Below are positions 6,562 to 14,223 of a stretch of 38,178 nt of DNA, piece after piece. Numbering within the stretch: position 1 is the stretch's first letter; each line of letters starts with the position of its first letter. A program made the translations under genes and the position numbers. The notes under the pieces were generated by a model, which did no database searches, was not told the DNA's origin, and saw only the letters and a program-made list of their open reading frames with translations. Where the stretch lies: the IMG/VR virus record IMGVR_UViG_3300027759_002554, positions 1 through 38,178 of that record. One strand, given 5' to 3'. The DNA comes from a virus.

Positions 6562-6803
6562 GCTGTGGCCCATTCTCTAATTTCATGCGGTGCTTTTAGT
6601 CCAACAATTTTGCTTAGTACTTGATTGTCTTCCATAAGCACAAGTGTTGGCACCGAGCGAATGCCATATTCTATCGCAATCTCAGGGTCTTTGTCAATAT
6701 CAATTACATCAATAGGCATATTTAAATCCATTGTTTCCAATTGTTTTGATAGTGTCTTGCATGGCTGGCACCATTCAGCGGTGAATCTAATAATCTTTTT
6801 CAT
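6558..6803 (-). CDS. Thioredoxin-like protein
   Basis: This 81-aa protein has the redox motif WCQPC at about residues 11-15, the cis-Pro segment RSVPTLVLM, and the usual beta-alpha-beta order, though it is shorter than the 105 aa of bacterial thioredoxin. Given its place directly before nrdB, it most likely re-reduces the CxxC tail of the phage NrdA (inference). The chosen ATG (MKKIIRFTAEWC) follows two bases after the end of the nuclease gene; upstream in-frame codons have no thioredoxin character. Its stop overlaps the nrdB start. Confidence 0.92.
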   Translation of the reverse strand: MKKIIRFTAEWCQPCKTLSKQLETMDLNMPIDVIDIDKDPEIAIEYGIRSVPTLVLMEDNQVLSKIVGLKAPHEIREWATA

Positions 6804-6804
6804 A

Positions 6805-7245
6805 TCAATTGCACCAACTTTGTTTGGCTTCGCCGTAGTACTCACGGGCATAACCATTGAATATCAACATCTGACGCAAACTCTTACCGTCAAGAATAAT
6901 ATCACCCAACACACGCCCACCATATTTGTCCCAGTCCATTAGAATGACCTGACGTTTTGTTGATGCGCTTATTTGTGCTTTAGTAAATGCGGTAGCAGCC
7001 TGTCCTCTTTGATCCTCGCTTGGGCATTGGGCTCTAAATCCTTTCTCTGGTGTATCAACACCGAATACACGGATGGATAGTTCCTGCTTCAACGGTGCTG
7101 GCAGAAATGGTGCTTGAAATGCTACAGTATCACCATCAATAACTCTGGTGATAACTGCATCATAAATGACACCTTCTTTTTGTTTGCCTTGTGCAAATGC
7201 TACGATTGATAGCATTGCTATTACGCTTATAATTATTTTTTTCAT
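6805..7245 (-). CDS. Exported staphylococcal-nuclease-like (thermonuclease) protein
   Basis: A typical signal peptide (MKKIIISVIAMLSIVAFAQG, cleavage likely after AFA) precedes an SNase domain. The domain shows DGDTV (metal Asp region), RVFGVDTPE (catalytic Arg equivalent to R35 and metal Asp), AFTKAQI and DKYGGRVLGDI (second catalytic Arg, R87 equivalent). The Glu43 equivalent cannot be fixed by eye; E71/D72 in the SEDQRG loop are candidates. Length (146 aa) is normal. The protein should act in the periplasm or outside, on DNA or RNA. Its place between nucleotide-metabolism genes suggests a link to nucleotide scavenging or exclusion of other DNA; this is inference. Confidence 0.88.
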   Translation of the reverse strand: MKKIIISVIAMLSIVAFAQGKQKEGVIYDAVITRVIDGDTVAFQAPFLPAPLKQELSIRVFGVDTPEKGFRAQCPSEDQRGQAATAFTKAQISASTKRQVILMDWDKYGGRVLGDIILDGKSLRQMLIFNGYAREYYGEAKQSWCN

Positions 7246-7889
7246 TTCTTTTCTTTCTTTTCTATTTTTTCATACATTATTGTATTTGTATCACCTAATG
7301 CCCATTTTGAATCTGTTTCAACTGACCATTTTTTTGTCGCAACTTTAAAGTCTGGCATCTTTAATTCTGTTGGATTACTGCTTGGTTCTAATATAATTAA
7401 ACGATTGTTTGGCTGAGAAGCAAACTGCCCATTATCACACATAATGAAATTATAAGACTTGTGGTCTTCGATATCCTCAGAAAACCCTGTATCAAGTATG
7501 TTAAAATCAGGATGAGCAGAATCAACTGTAAACATATAAACACCATATTGCCAATCTCCATTCTTTAACTTAAACTTACACTTCATTGATTGTAATTGTG
7601 CTTTCTTTATAACAGTTATATCATATGAAAGACAATCCCACAACTGCAAATAGTCTAGTGGTAATTCATTCTCAATTGGTTTCCAACAAAATGCATGTAA
7701 TGGTAATTTATCATACAAAGCGCCATAGTTATTCAAGTATGCTTCAATGCGAAATGCTTGACCTCTCAAAGATTTAATACTTACCCACCAACAAGGCTCA
7801 AGTTCTCCATGACCTTTTTCAAAATCATAAAGAAACTCTTTCCGAACAAAACATTTTATTGGTGGAAGATTAGCAACAATATGCGACAT
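7242..7889 (-). CDS. Conserved-looking hypothetical protein, 215 aa
   Basis: I do not recognise a named domain. The protein is soluble, rich in Trp and Tyr, and strand-dominated (ELEPCWWVSIKSLRGQAFRI, LHAFCWKP, WQYGVYMFTVDSAHPDF, YNFIMCDNGQFASQPNNRLI). The early part, from LPPIKCFVRKEFLYDF, appears to bind something through aromatic side chains, but no catalytic signature is visible. It overlaps the nuclease start by four bases and sits three bases after the GATase-like gene, so it belongs to the nucleotide-metabolism transcript. The C-terminus is highly charged (YEKIEKKEKK). Confidence 0.7.
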   Translation of the reverse strand: MSHIVANLPPIKCFVRKEFLYDFEKGHGELEPCWWVSIKSLRGQAFRIEAYLNNYGALYDKLPLHAFCWKPIENELPLDYLQLWDCLSYDITVIKKAQLQSMKCKFKLKNGDWQYGVYMFTVDSAHPDFNILDTGFSEDIEDHKSYNFIMCDNGQFASQPNNRLIILEPSSNPTELKMPDFKVATKKWSVETDSKWALGDTNTIMYEKIEKKEKK

Positions 7890-7892
7890 TCT

Positions 7893-8531
7893 TTATTTCT
7901 CTATTAATTCGTTTACAAACTCTAGTAGCTGTGTGTGGTGCCTACCATTATGATACTTACCTTTCATCCAACTATAACTTTCATACCAATGCAATTGGCT
8001 TTCGGGATGACAACCAATAAGACCAATTCGTCCTTTTATAATAGCCATCGGATCATCATTCATATACTTTGCTACGATATCGTACTGACCTGGTCCGAAT
8101 GCACAGCCATCATAGAAGAACATGTTGTCATCTACACCATTCCATATGATAGGCATATTCTTTGCATGTGGTCGCCTTGTATCTGTGTTCGGTCTTTTTA
8201 TATATTGCTCAACTTCCACATCACCTAGGATATTGAGATAGTGTTTACCTGCCCAGTATGCGCCCATACAAATACCAAGATAATGCCCGCCATTCTGCAC
8301 AAACTCCACAACTCTCTTTGAATTGTGTTTGAATAATGAATCATATGAATCAGAATCACCAAAGCCACCTGGTACTGCAATCATTTGCACATCATCAAAG
8401 AAATCATCTTCTAGTTCATTCTTTGAAAATATTTTAAAATTATATTGCGAACCTAAAGCCTTGATGATTCCATTTCCACTTTGCACTGAACATTTTGGAT
8501 CACATATAAACAATGCTATAGTGGATTTCAT
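7893..8531 (-). CDS. Class I glutamine-amidotransferase-like protein (biotin-ligase N-terminal type)
   Basis: The 212-aa protein has the class I GATase fold signature: VPGGFGDSDSY at 53-63, the nucleophile elbow GICMGAYWAG with C88, and GCHPESQ with H175 and E177, giving a Cys-His-Glu triad. This arrangement, with a GGF...D patch and a tyrosine-rich end, matches the BPL_N group (stand-alone relatives of the N-terminal domain of eukaryotic biotin-protein ligase) more than CTP or GMP synthetase GATases. The substrate is unknown. It abuts nrdA without a gap, which suggests a task in the same early programme. It could also be a peptidase-like or DJ-1/PfpI-related enzyme. Confidence 0.8.
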   Translation of the reverse strand: MKSTIALFICDPKCSVQSGNGIIKALGSQYNFKIFSKNELEDDFFDDVQMIAVPGGFGDSDSYDSLFKHNSKRVVEFVQNGGHYLGICMGAYWAGKHYLNILGDVEVEQYIKRPNTDTRRPHAKNMPIIWNGVDDNMFFYDGCAFGPGQYDIVAKYMNDDPMAIIKGRIGLIGCHPESQLHWYESYSWMKGKYHNGRHHTQLLEFVNELIEK

Positions 8532-10337
8532 TCAACCCTCACATGCTAAACATTCATTACCTTGTGCAATTTGCGTCATGTCAAGTTCTTTGATTACATC
8601 ACGTTCAATTCGTTTTGATACCTTATCAGCCTTAGCCAATTTCTCACTACGGCAATAGTACAATGTCTTGAGACCTTTTTTCCATGCTAGAAAGTGGCAA
8701 GCATGAAGATACTTAACATTCACATCTGGTCTAAAGAATAGATTCAATGATTGTGCTTGGTCAATGTAACGCTGTCTATCCGCGGCATGTTCAATGACCC
8801 AACGCTGGTCAATCTCCATTGAAGTCTTGAACACCTCTTTTGTATTTTCATCCATCCATGTTAGATGTTGAACGGAGCCATCGTTTGCAATAATTGATGA
8901 CCAAATGTCATTATAATCATTTGTTGATATTGTTTCACCATCACCTGCCAGGTGTTTTTGAATAACTTCATCCAACCACTTATTCTTTGTCAATGATGAA
9001 CCACTCAAGGTGTCTTGTCTATAAGCATTAGCACGATACGGCTCAATAGAAGGGCTGGTATTACCCATAATAATAGAAGAAGAAGCATTGGGAGCAATAG
9101 CCATAACGTGAGCAAACCTACGACCAGTGCCATCGCAATCAGGAGGACTGCCTCGTTCACTACCCAATTGAATGTTCGCTTCATCAAGTTTCTCCTTAAT
9201 ATGTTTGAACATTTGATTGTTCATAACTTTAGCCATGACACCTTCAAACGCAATACCACTTTTCTGTAGGAATGCATGAAAGCCTAAGGCACCAATGCCA
9301 ATAGAACGCTCACGCCTAGCAGAATACTTAGCCCTGGAAATGGTATCAGGCGCATTAGCAATAAAATACTCCAAAACATTATCAAGCATTTCAGCAATGT
9401 CCTTAAGGAATAAGGTATCATTTTTCCATTCATCATAGTACTCCAAATTAACCGATGATAAGCAACATACAGCGGTGCGGTCTTTATCTGTCGGTAGAAT
9501 AATCTCACTACACAAATTACTTTGTCTAATTGTTAATCCTAAATCTTTCTGAAATTGTGGCATAGCACGATTGCTTGTATCAATGAAATGTAGGTATGGC
9601 TCACCAGTTAGCATTCGTGCTTCAAGAATTCTTTGCCACAATTCTCTTGCTGGTATTGTATCACGCACAACACCACTGTGTGGATCTTTTAGTTCCCATG
9701 TATCATCAGCATGTGGATCAAGCATAGACTGTTCAATCAATCGCATGAAGTCATCGGTGATGTTGATGCCTTGATGCAGATTTAAGCAACGCATATTCTG
9801 GTCACCTGTTGGCTTTCTCATTTCAAGAAATATAAGAATATCGGGATGAGAGATATCCAAGTAAGTAGCATAACTGCCGCGCCGAGTCCGCCCTTGGCGG
9901 TAGGCGAGCGATGATGCGTCATAAGTGCGTAGATGAGGCATAATGCCAGTAGATTTATCATCAGCAGAACGAATACCAAGACCAATTCCAATACCTCCAC
10001 CTAACATTGACAACCAATTTACTTCCGAGAGACAATCAACCAAACCTTCTGCGCTATCATGGAGATAGGGGAGAAAACATGATATAGGAAGGCCACGCTT
10101 AGAACGCCCAAAGCTGAGAATAGGAGTAGAATAAGACAACCAATGTCTAGAAGAATAGTCATAAAGTCTTTGGGCGTGTTCGTTGTCTGATCCAAAAGCC
10201 CTAGAAACAAAAGCAAATCTTTCTTGTGGTGAGACTTCTTCATCTTTCATGTAACTTTCTTTTAATCGTTTTATGCCAAGTTCATCAAACAATTTATCCC
10301 GAGAATAGTCTACTTCAATACCGTGAACGATATCCAT
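8532..10337 (-). CDS. nrdA: Class Ia ribonucleotide reductase, large (catalytic) subunit
   Basis: NrdA reduces ribonucleoside diphosphates with NrdB. Catalytic features are visible: C87 in GLPISCFLP, the N274-x-C276-x-E278 triad in SNLCSEIILP, a Cys pair C291/C292 for the partner thiol, the radical-transfer tyrosines Y560-Y561 in LYYCRSEK, and a C-terminal ECLACEG with the CxxC that exchanges with thioredoxin. At 601 aa it is much shorter than E. coli NrdA (761 aa). The catalytic core starts near residue 35, so the N-terminal ATP-cone regulatory domain is absent. It should therefore lack dATP feedback inhibition at that site (inference). GGAG precedes the ATG. Confidence 0.96.
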   Translation of the reverse strand: MDIVHGIEVDYSRDKLFDELGIKRLKESYMKDEEVSPQERFAFVSRAFGSDNEHAQRLYDYSSRHWLSYSTPILSFGRSKRGLPISCFLPYLHDSAEGLVDCLSEVNWLSMLGGGIGIGLGIRSADDKSTGIMPHLRTYDASSLAYRQGRTRRGSYATYLDISHPDILIFLEMRKPTGDQNMRCLNLHQGINITDDFMRLIEQSMLDPHADDTWELKDPHSGVVRDTIPARELWQRILEARMLTGEPYLHFIDTSNRAMPQFQKDLGLTIRQSNLCSEIILPTDKDRTAVCCLSSVNLEYYDEWKNDTLFLKDIAEMLDNVLEYFIANAPDTISRAKYSARRERSIGIGALGFHAFLQKSGIAFEGVMAKVMNNQMFKHIKEKLDEANIQLGSERGSPPDCDGTGRRFAHVMAIAPNASSSIIMGNTSPSIEPYRANAYRQDTLSGSSLTKNKWLDEVIQKHLAGDGETISTNDYNDIWSSIIANDGSVQHLTWMDENTKEVFKTSMEIDQRWVIEHAADRQRYIDQAQSLNLFFRPDVNVKYLHACHFLAWKKGLKTLYYCRSEKLAKADKVSKRIERDVIKELDMTQIAQGNECLACEG

Positions 10338-10354
10338 TTATTGCTCCAATTTTC

Positions 10355-11023
10355 TTATTTTGTTATTAACTGATTCGCCAGAGGAAATACTTCGGCGATT
10401 ACTATTCCGCATTGCACGGCAATGTCTCTATGTTCTTTCTGTGTGCCATTTTCAGCCCTGAGTTCTATATAGTGAATCCAAGAACGCAGGGTACCATTCA
10501 TATAAAGCCTCGAAACAGTATTGCCTTCTGGCAGTACCGCTCTTGCTTGTTCTTTTGCTATACCATTATCAATAGCCCATGTGTATGCTTCTTTAGCCGC
10601 ATTGATAACTCTAAGTTGTTGCTGTTGCCAAAATGCTTGTAACTGCAAATCGTCTGTTGTTATACTATTCTGGCGATTCTTTGTATCTTGCAATCTAGCC
10701 TCACGCAACACAAAATCTAAATCTTTTGTTGGGTCTGCATATCTCTGACTAAACTCTTGGAATGAGAATGACCGATGCCGTAACATCTGTCTTGCGATAT
10801 CCCTAGTCGTTTCAATCTCTAAACAAACAGAGACCATCTCTAGTGGGCTCCAATGTTTGTTGTTGATTAGATATTTAATTAACTTATCTGACGTACCAGT
10901 ATTGAATTGATTTGCAGGATTGGATACACGGGCACAAAATGCAATTAACTCTTGCATATCATAAAGGCCTTCGCTTGCAATCTCACGGGATGGTTTGCTA
11001 TGACTTACTAACTTAACTTTCAT
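10355..11023 (-). CDS. thyX: Flavin-dependent thymidylate synthase
   Basis: ThyX makes dTMP from dUMP using FAD, NADPH and methylene-tetrahydrofolate. The diagnostic RHRxxSxxxxSxR motif is intact as RHRSFSFQEFSQR (R82-R94), and the C-terminal half has LPEGNTVSRLYMNGTLRSW with the usual substrate-binding Arg and Asn residues. I start at MKVKLVSHSK, whose ATG lies one base past the primase TAA and behind GGAAGAAAG; a longer in-frame start would run into the primase gene. The length of 222 aa is normal. With NrdA/B and thioredoxin it forms a phage dNTP-supply unit. Confidence 0.96.
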   Translation of the reverse strand: MKVKLVSHSKPSREIASEGLYDMQELIAFCARVSNPANQFNTGTSDKLIKYLINNKHWSPLEMVSVCLEIETTRDIARQMLRHRSFSFQEFSQRYADPTKDLDFVLREARLQDTKNRQNSITTDDLQLQAFWQQQQLRVINAAKEAYTWAIDNGIAKEQARAVLPEGNTVSRLYMNGTLRSWIHYIELRAENGTQKEHRDIAVQCGIVIAEVFPLANQLITK

Positions 11024-11024
11024 C

Positions 11025-12050
11025 TTATACTTTCTTCCAAAAAACAAATCTTGCTTGTGCTTCTATATTCTTAAATGTGTTATTACTTATAATCGCCTCA
11101 ATTTCATCAAGTGATATGCCATTCATCACCATCTCATTGATATCTTTGCCTACGATGTTATCGGGCCAAATTACGACATTGTGACCTAAGTTGATAGCAT
11201 CTTTCATTAACTTCACAATTTCTTTATTGCGTGGTTCATTATCAAAAATTAATATTTTTTCTTCTGCTGAAATATTTTTTGCTGTTACTGATAAACTAGA
11301 ATCACCAGATGCAAGGCAGTTGCTCAAAAACAACGAATCAATCGGACCCTCAACAATCTTAACTGGCTTAGTAAAGTCTACTCTATCTAGTCCATAGATT
11401 AGTTTGTTTGGGCTGTCGTTTGTCTTGATGGTGACATACCGCAATTTGTATTCTGCATTAGCCAATGCACGACCAGATACACCACTCATAGAATTCCATT
11501 CATCGTAGAATGGTATCACAAGTCTTGCATCTGATACGATATCTTTGCCATGCTTGGGATATACTTCATCACAAAACTTTTTGTAGTTTGCTGTGAAATA
11601 TAACTTCTCAAACATTGCTGTTGGTATCTTGCGGCGTGTCAGATAAATTTTACAAAAATGCGTATCGGGTAGTTTATCACATCTTTCTGCATTTTCATAG
11701 ACGGCACTATCTAATACACCAAAGCGCGGAGCTGGTATATCAAATAGCTTTGCTCTGTTATTGTTCATGCCAATCTCACCAGATTTATATCGCTCAAGGA
11801 CATATTCCTTGTATAAATTGGAGTCTACTTGTTTGATAAGATTGCCGATTGTTGTTCCAGTACCACAGTTGTGGCATTTATAGAACAACTCATTACCTTT
11901 GCGGTAAATGTACCCTCGCATTCTTGCTTTGTGTTTTTGTGAATCGCCACACAAAGGGCACCGACAGTTGAAAAGATAATCAGATTTGCGCTGAAACTTT
12001 TCAAACCGCGGTAAGATTAATAATGTAAATTTTAAGTCTGTAGAAAGCAT
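11025..12050 (-). CDS. 61: DNA primase, T4 gp61 type
   Basis: It makes RNA primers for lagging-strand synthesis with the gp41 helicase. The zinc-binding region reads RCPLCGDSQ (C31, C34) and YKCHNCG (C59, C62), the CHC2-type layout of gp61. A TOPRIM-type segment follows at about 233-248 (VKIVEGPIDSLFLSN) and LIFDNEPRN near 268 may supply the metal aspartate. The length of 341 aa matches T4 gp61 (342 aa). The ATG stands only five bases after the -10 box of a consensus promoter and lacks a ribosome site, so a leaderless message is predicted from that promoter. A second promoter inside the preceding gene would give a leadered one. Confidence 0.93.
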   Translation of the reverse strand: MLSTDLKFTLLILPRFEKFQRKSDYLFNCRCPLCGDSQKHKARMRGYIYRKGNELFYKCHNCGTGTTIGNLIKQVDSNLYKEYVLERYKSGEIGMNNNRAKLFDIPAPRFGVLDSAVYENAERCDKLPDTHFCKIYLTRRKIPTAMFEKLYFTANYKKFCDEVYPKHGKDIVSDARLVIPFYDEWNSMSGVSGRALANAEYKLRYVTIKTNDSPNKLIYGLDRVDFTKPVKIVEGPIDSLFLSNCLASGDSSLSVTAKNISAEEKILIFDNEPRNKEIVKLMKDAINLGHNVVIWPDNIVGKDINEMVMNGISLDEIEAIISNNTFKNIEAQARFVFWKKV

Positions 12051-12055
12051 GGTTC

Positions 12056-12084
12056 ATTATATAACAACTCCGCACAAATGTCAA
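12056..12084 (-). promoter_or_regulatory. Consensus sigma-70 promoter of the primase gene, predicted leaderless
   Basis: -35 TTGACA at 12079-12084, -10 TATAAT at 12056-12061, spacer 17, no mismatch. Five bases separate the -10 from the primase ATG, the same geometry as at 5535. The two promoters also share the sequence GTTATATAATG around the -10. Confidence 0.85.
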
Positions 12085-12386
12085 GTAATAAACGCAATAA
12101 TTTTCTCAAAATGCCCGGAAAGAATGCCAGCAAATGCAACACCACCAGCTACCATCCAAATCATTTTTTGACGGATTTGTTCCAAGTTACCAATTTTCTT
12201 GGCTAACTCAGCATGTTGTTCGCATGATGCATTATACATCTCATTTAGCTTATCTGTCAAGCTATCTCTGGTCTTATCAAGGCAATCATGCATATCCCTA
12301 ACATCAACTTTCAAGTCATCCAGTTTCTCACTAAGGTTTTCTACCTTAGTTTCAACTATGCCAATTCTTTCTACAGTGGTTGCCAT
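12081..12386 (-). CDS. Coiled-coil protein with a C-terminal membrane anchor, 101 aa
   Basis: Residues 5-70 form a long coiled coil (VERIGIVETKVENLSEKLDD and on), and residues 73-92 (KMIWMVAGGVAFAGILSG) form one membrane segment, giving a C-tail-anchored layout. This matches the haemolysin XhlA-type accessory proteins of lysis regions in general design, though I cannot show homology. It is the last gene of the lysis region. It contains a perfect TTGACA-18-TATAAT promoter-like element for the primase gene downstream. The ATG directly follows the TAA of the gene upstream. Confidence 0.68.
   Translation of the reverse strand: MATTVERIGIVETKVENLSEKLDDLKVDVRDMHDCLDKTRDSLTDKLNEMYNASCEQHAELAKKIGNLEQIRQKMIWMVAGGVAFAGILSGHFEKIIAFIT
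12231..12260 (-). promoter_or_regulatory. Second promoter upstream of the primase gene, inside the coiled-coil gene
   Basis: -35 TTGACA at 12255-12260 and -10 TATAAT at 12231-12236, spacer 18. It would give a transcript with a leader of about 170 bases for the primase. Exact hexamers make it credible, although it is within coding sequence. Confidence 0.6.
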
Positions 12387-12593
12387 TTATTTTTTCACAG
12401 GAACTTCTGTGCCCTCTAGTTTCTTATGCACTTTCATTTCCTTACAATTCTGCTTCACATTGCCCTTGGCATCTTTAACAGGTTTGCCTTCTTTGTCTTT
12501 AACATCAACACACACTTTTGTTTTTTCAGCCTCAGCATAAACTGCTGTTGACATGCCGAACAATAAAGCGATGGATAATACTACTGATTTCAT
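12387..12593 (-). CDS. Small exported protein, 68 aa
   Basis: A clear signal peptide (MKSVVLSIALLFGMSTAVYA, cleavage after VYA) is followed by a 48-residue Lys-rich mature part with two cysteines (KVCVDVKDKEGKPV, KQNCKEMKV) likely to form a disulfide in the periplasm. No named family is recognised. It sits inside the lysis region between a holin-like gene and the coiled-coil gene, so a periplasmic accessory of lysis, or an inhibitor in the periplasm, is conceivable. Confidence 0.7.
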   Translation of the reverse strand: MKSVVLSIALLFGMSTAVYAEAEKTKVCVDVKDKEGKPVKDAKGNVKQNCKEMKVHKKLEGTEVPVKK

Positions 12594-12595
12594 TT

Positions 12596-12811
12596 TTATT
12601 CCTTTTTAGTAAATTTTTCCGATGCCGTAAAACCTAAACCTGCAAGCACAATATACATCATTGAATCAAATATTTTTGGATCAACTTTATATCCACATAC
12701 ATCTGCAATGAAACCGCCAGCACATACTAGAAACGCTAATATTGTGACAACTCTTTTACTAGAAACGGTACTATTGGTACCGTCTGATAACATACTTAGT
12801 ATAAAGTTCAT
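12596..12811 (-). CDS. Holin-like small membrane protein, 71 aa
   Basis: Two hydrophobic segments are visible, at about 20-40 (RVVTILAFLVCAGGFIADVC) and 50-63 (MMYIVLAGLGFTAS), with a charged C-terminus (EKFTKKE). Size and layout fit class II holins, which open the inner membrane to the endolysin. It lies two genes downstream of the GH19 endolysin. The adjacent 160-aa protein with two membrane segments is the other holin candidate; sequence alone cannot decide between them. Confidence 0.62.
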   Translation of the reverse strand: MNFILSMLSDGTNSTVSSKRVVTILAFLVCAGGFIADVCGYKVDPKIFDSMMYIVLAGLGFTASEKFTKKE

Positions 12812-13294
12812 TTATAGTTCTGGTTGTGGGGCTGGTGCTGGGGCTGGTTTGCCTCCGAAGCCTGTGATAACTTGGGGTTGAGATACGCTTCCAAAGCTAT
12901 TTCCGCTGCCCATTGATTGTGTTCCAAACGAGTTCGTGACTGTTGGAGAAACGCTAGGTGCTGGAGAGAAGGAAGGTGCGCTGGTTGTTGTTTCATTTTT
13001 TTGTATTGGTGTTGGTGGTTTATCCCATCCTTTGTTAGCCGCTTGTAAGGCTGCTTTTTGAGCCTCCTTATCGTTACCTGCCAACATGATACCAGATAGA
13101 GTACCAGTCAAGAATGTAGCGATAGGTATAATCAACTCAAAGAATTTCTGGTCAATAGGACTAATAGCATTCAATGGTTGTGTAACAAAAATGATTGAGT
13201 ATAGAACAACGAATACAATGCCTGTTAGTGTTAGGGCTAAGCAAATTCCAATAAAGAATTTCAATCTAGCCATCAACTGGTCTTCGGTATACAT
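12812..13294 (-). CDS. Two-helix membrane protein with Pro/Ser-rich tail, 160 aa (holin candidate or accessory)
   Basis: The protein begins MYTEDQLMARLKFF, has two membrane segments at about 12-37 and 57-74 (FFIGICLALTLTGIVFVVLY; LIIPIATFLTGTLSGIML), then a soluble tail of about 85 residues rich in Pro, Ser, Thr and Gln. I use the ATG four bases past the stop of the upstream gene, with GGAAAA before it; a longer frame of 190 aa would overlap that gene by 86 bases. The repetitive tail (PAPAPAPQPEL at the end) is low complexity. It could be a holin, or a membrane protein acting with the spanins. Confidence 0.7.
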   Translation of the reverse strand: MYTEDQLMARLKFFIGICLALTLTGIVFVVLYSIIFVTQPLNAISPIDQKFFELIIPIATFLTGTLSGIMLAGNDKEAQKAALQAANKGWDKPPTPIQKNETTTSAPSFSPAPSVSPTVTNSFGTQSMGSGNSFGSVSQPQVITGFGGKPAPAPAPQPEL

Positions 13295-13298
13295 TTGA

Positions 13299-13598
13299 TT
13301 ATTTTCCACAATTTGCTCCTTGTGTTGTTGGTGTTTGGCAAGCTGGCGTTGAAACCACTGGCGCAGTTGTTTGAGTTTGTCCATCTTTTGGCGGTCCTAT
13401 TCTAGGGTCACGTTGACCTTTAAAAATATGTTCAGGACATGTTCTTGTCACATCACATCTTGGTAATTTACAAATATCTTTTTCCCAGTTATCTGGGTCT
13501 TGGCATGGATAACGAAATCTATCACCACCGCAAAATGCTAATGCAAGTGGTAATACAAGTAATCCAACTGCCATATAGAATAGTTTTTTATCGTTCAT
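13299..13598 (-). CDS. Cys-rich exported protein, 99 aa
   Basis: The N-terminus (MNDKKLFYMAVGLLVLPLALAFCGG) is a signal peptide or anchor; Cys23 lies where a lipoprotein Cys would be, but the preceding Phe is a poor fit for a lipobox. The mature part contains many cysteines (C23, C32, C43, C48, C54, C86, C97 by my count), including CDVTRTCPEHIF, suggesting several disulfides in the periplasm. The C-terminal third is Pro/Thr-rich. No family is recognised. It lies between the endolysin and the two-helix membrane protein. Confidence 0.7.
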   Translation of the reverse strand: MNDKKLFYMAVGLLVLPLALAFCGGDRFRYPCQDPDNWEKDICKLPRCDVTRTCPEHIFKGQRDPRIGPPKDGQTQTTAPVVSTPACQTPTTQGANCGK

Positions 13599-13599
13599 A

Positions 13600-14223
13600 T
13601 CAAACTCCTAAGACATGAAGTGCATGTTCATAGTGCTTGATACGGTCTTCAAGTCCAATGGTACCACCGTTGATTCGTTTTGTCAATGTAACGATATCAC
13701 CTTTGTCGGCCCATTGGTTTAGATTGTTTGTTTCCCAGAACCAGCAAGCAGACTGTGCGGCGCCTTCAAATGTAGCCATATACTCTGCGGCTTCTTCTAC
13801 AGAAATTTGTAGTGAGCCAGCAAAGAATGTATAGTTATCTTTGCCAGTCAATTGAATTAGACCACGACCACGGTATCTGTATCCATCACCAGAAGATTCA
13901 TCGCCATTGCCCATGCGTGATGCATAGATGCGGTTCGCAATTGCTTCTTGTTTGTTTGGCTTAGATGCATACTGTATTGCAATTTCATCATTAGGAAAAT
14001 ACTTAGCAAACAACTTGCGTAGAGTTGGTGGCTTGTAGTTTAGATTCTCTTGTAATGCTGTGAAGCCACCGGATTCATGTGAGCATTGTGCAACAAATGC
14101 GGCAATACGTTGTGGTGTATTGATTTCATACTCTGGCAACAATTGTTCCAGTGCATGATGCCACTGGTCAATGTATGGATTCTTTGGAAGTAATTGTTTT
14201 AGTTGTTCTTTAGATAATTGCAT
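13600..14223 (-). CDS. Endolysin, GH19 chitinase-like lysozyme
   Basis: This 207-aa enzyme cuts the glycan strand of peptidoglycan at lysis. GH19 features are present: the catalytic Glu in AQCSHESGGF (E50), a second acidic region in MGNGDESSGDGYRYRGRGLIQLTG (about 105-128), and the C-terminal block VTLTKRINGGTIGLEDR. There is no signal peptide, so access to the wall needs a holin. The stop codon of the upstream spanin gene shares a base with its ATG. A GH19 domain alone, with no separate wall-binding domain, is usual for phages of Gram-negative hosts. Confidence 0.93.
   Translation of the reverse strand: MQLSKEQLKQLLPKNPYIDQWHHALEQLLPEYEINTPQRIAAFVAQCSHESGGFTALQENLNYKPPTLRKLFAKYFPNDEIAIQYASKPNKQEAIANRIYASRMGNGDESSGDGYRYRGRGLIQLTGKDNYTFFAGSLQISVEEAAEYMATFEGAAQSACWFWETNNLNQWADKGDIVTLTKRINGGTIGLEDRIKHYEHALHVLGV

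Noticed and set aside
6668-6697. TTGACA-18-TAGAAT inside the thioredoxin gene, facing nrdB
   Set aside because: One mismatch and an 18-base spacer inside coding sequence; such matches are expected by chance about once per window.
9888-9900. Short GC hairpin (CCGCC/GGCGG) in nrdA
   Set aside because: Only a five-pair stem with no T-run; no sign of a terminator.
12808-12996. 62-codon frame inside the Pro/Ser-rich tail of the 160-aa membrane protein
   Set aside because: No ribosome site and a composition expected from reading Pro/Ser/Gln codons out of frame.
13295-13384. Longer start (190 aa) for the two-helix membrane protein
   Set aside because: Would overlap the Cys-rich gene by 86 bases, while an ATG with a ribosome site lies just past that gene's stop.
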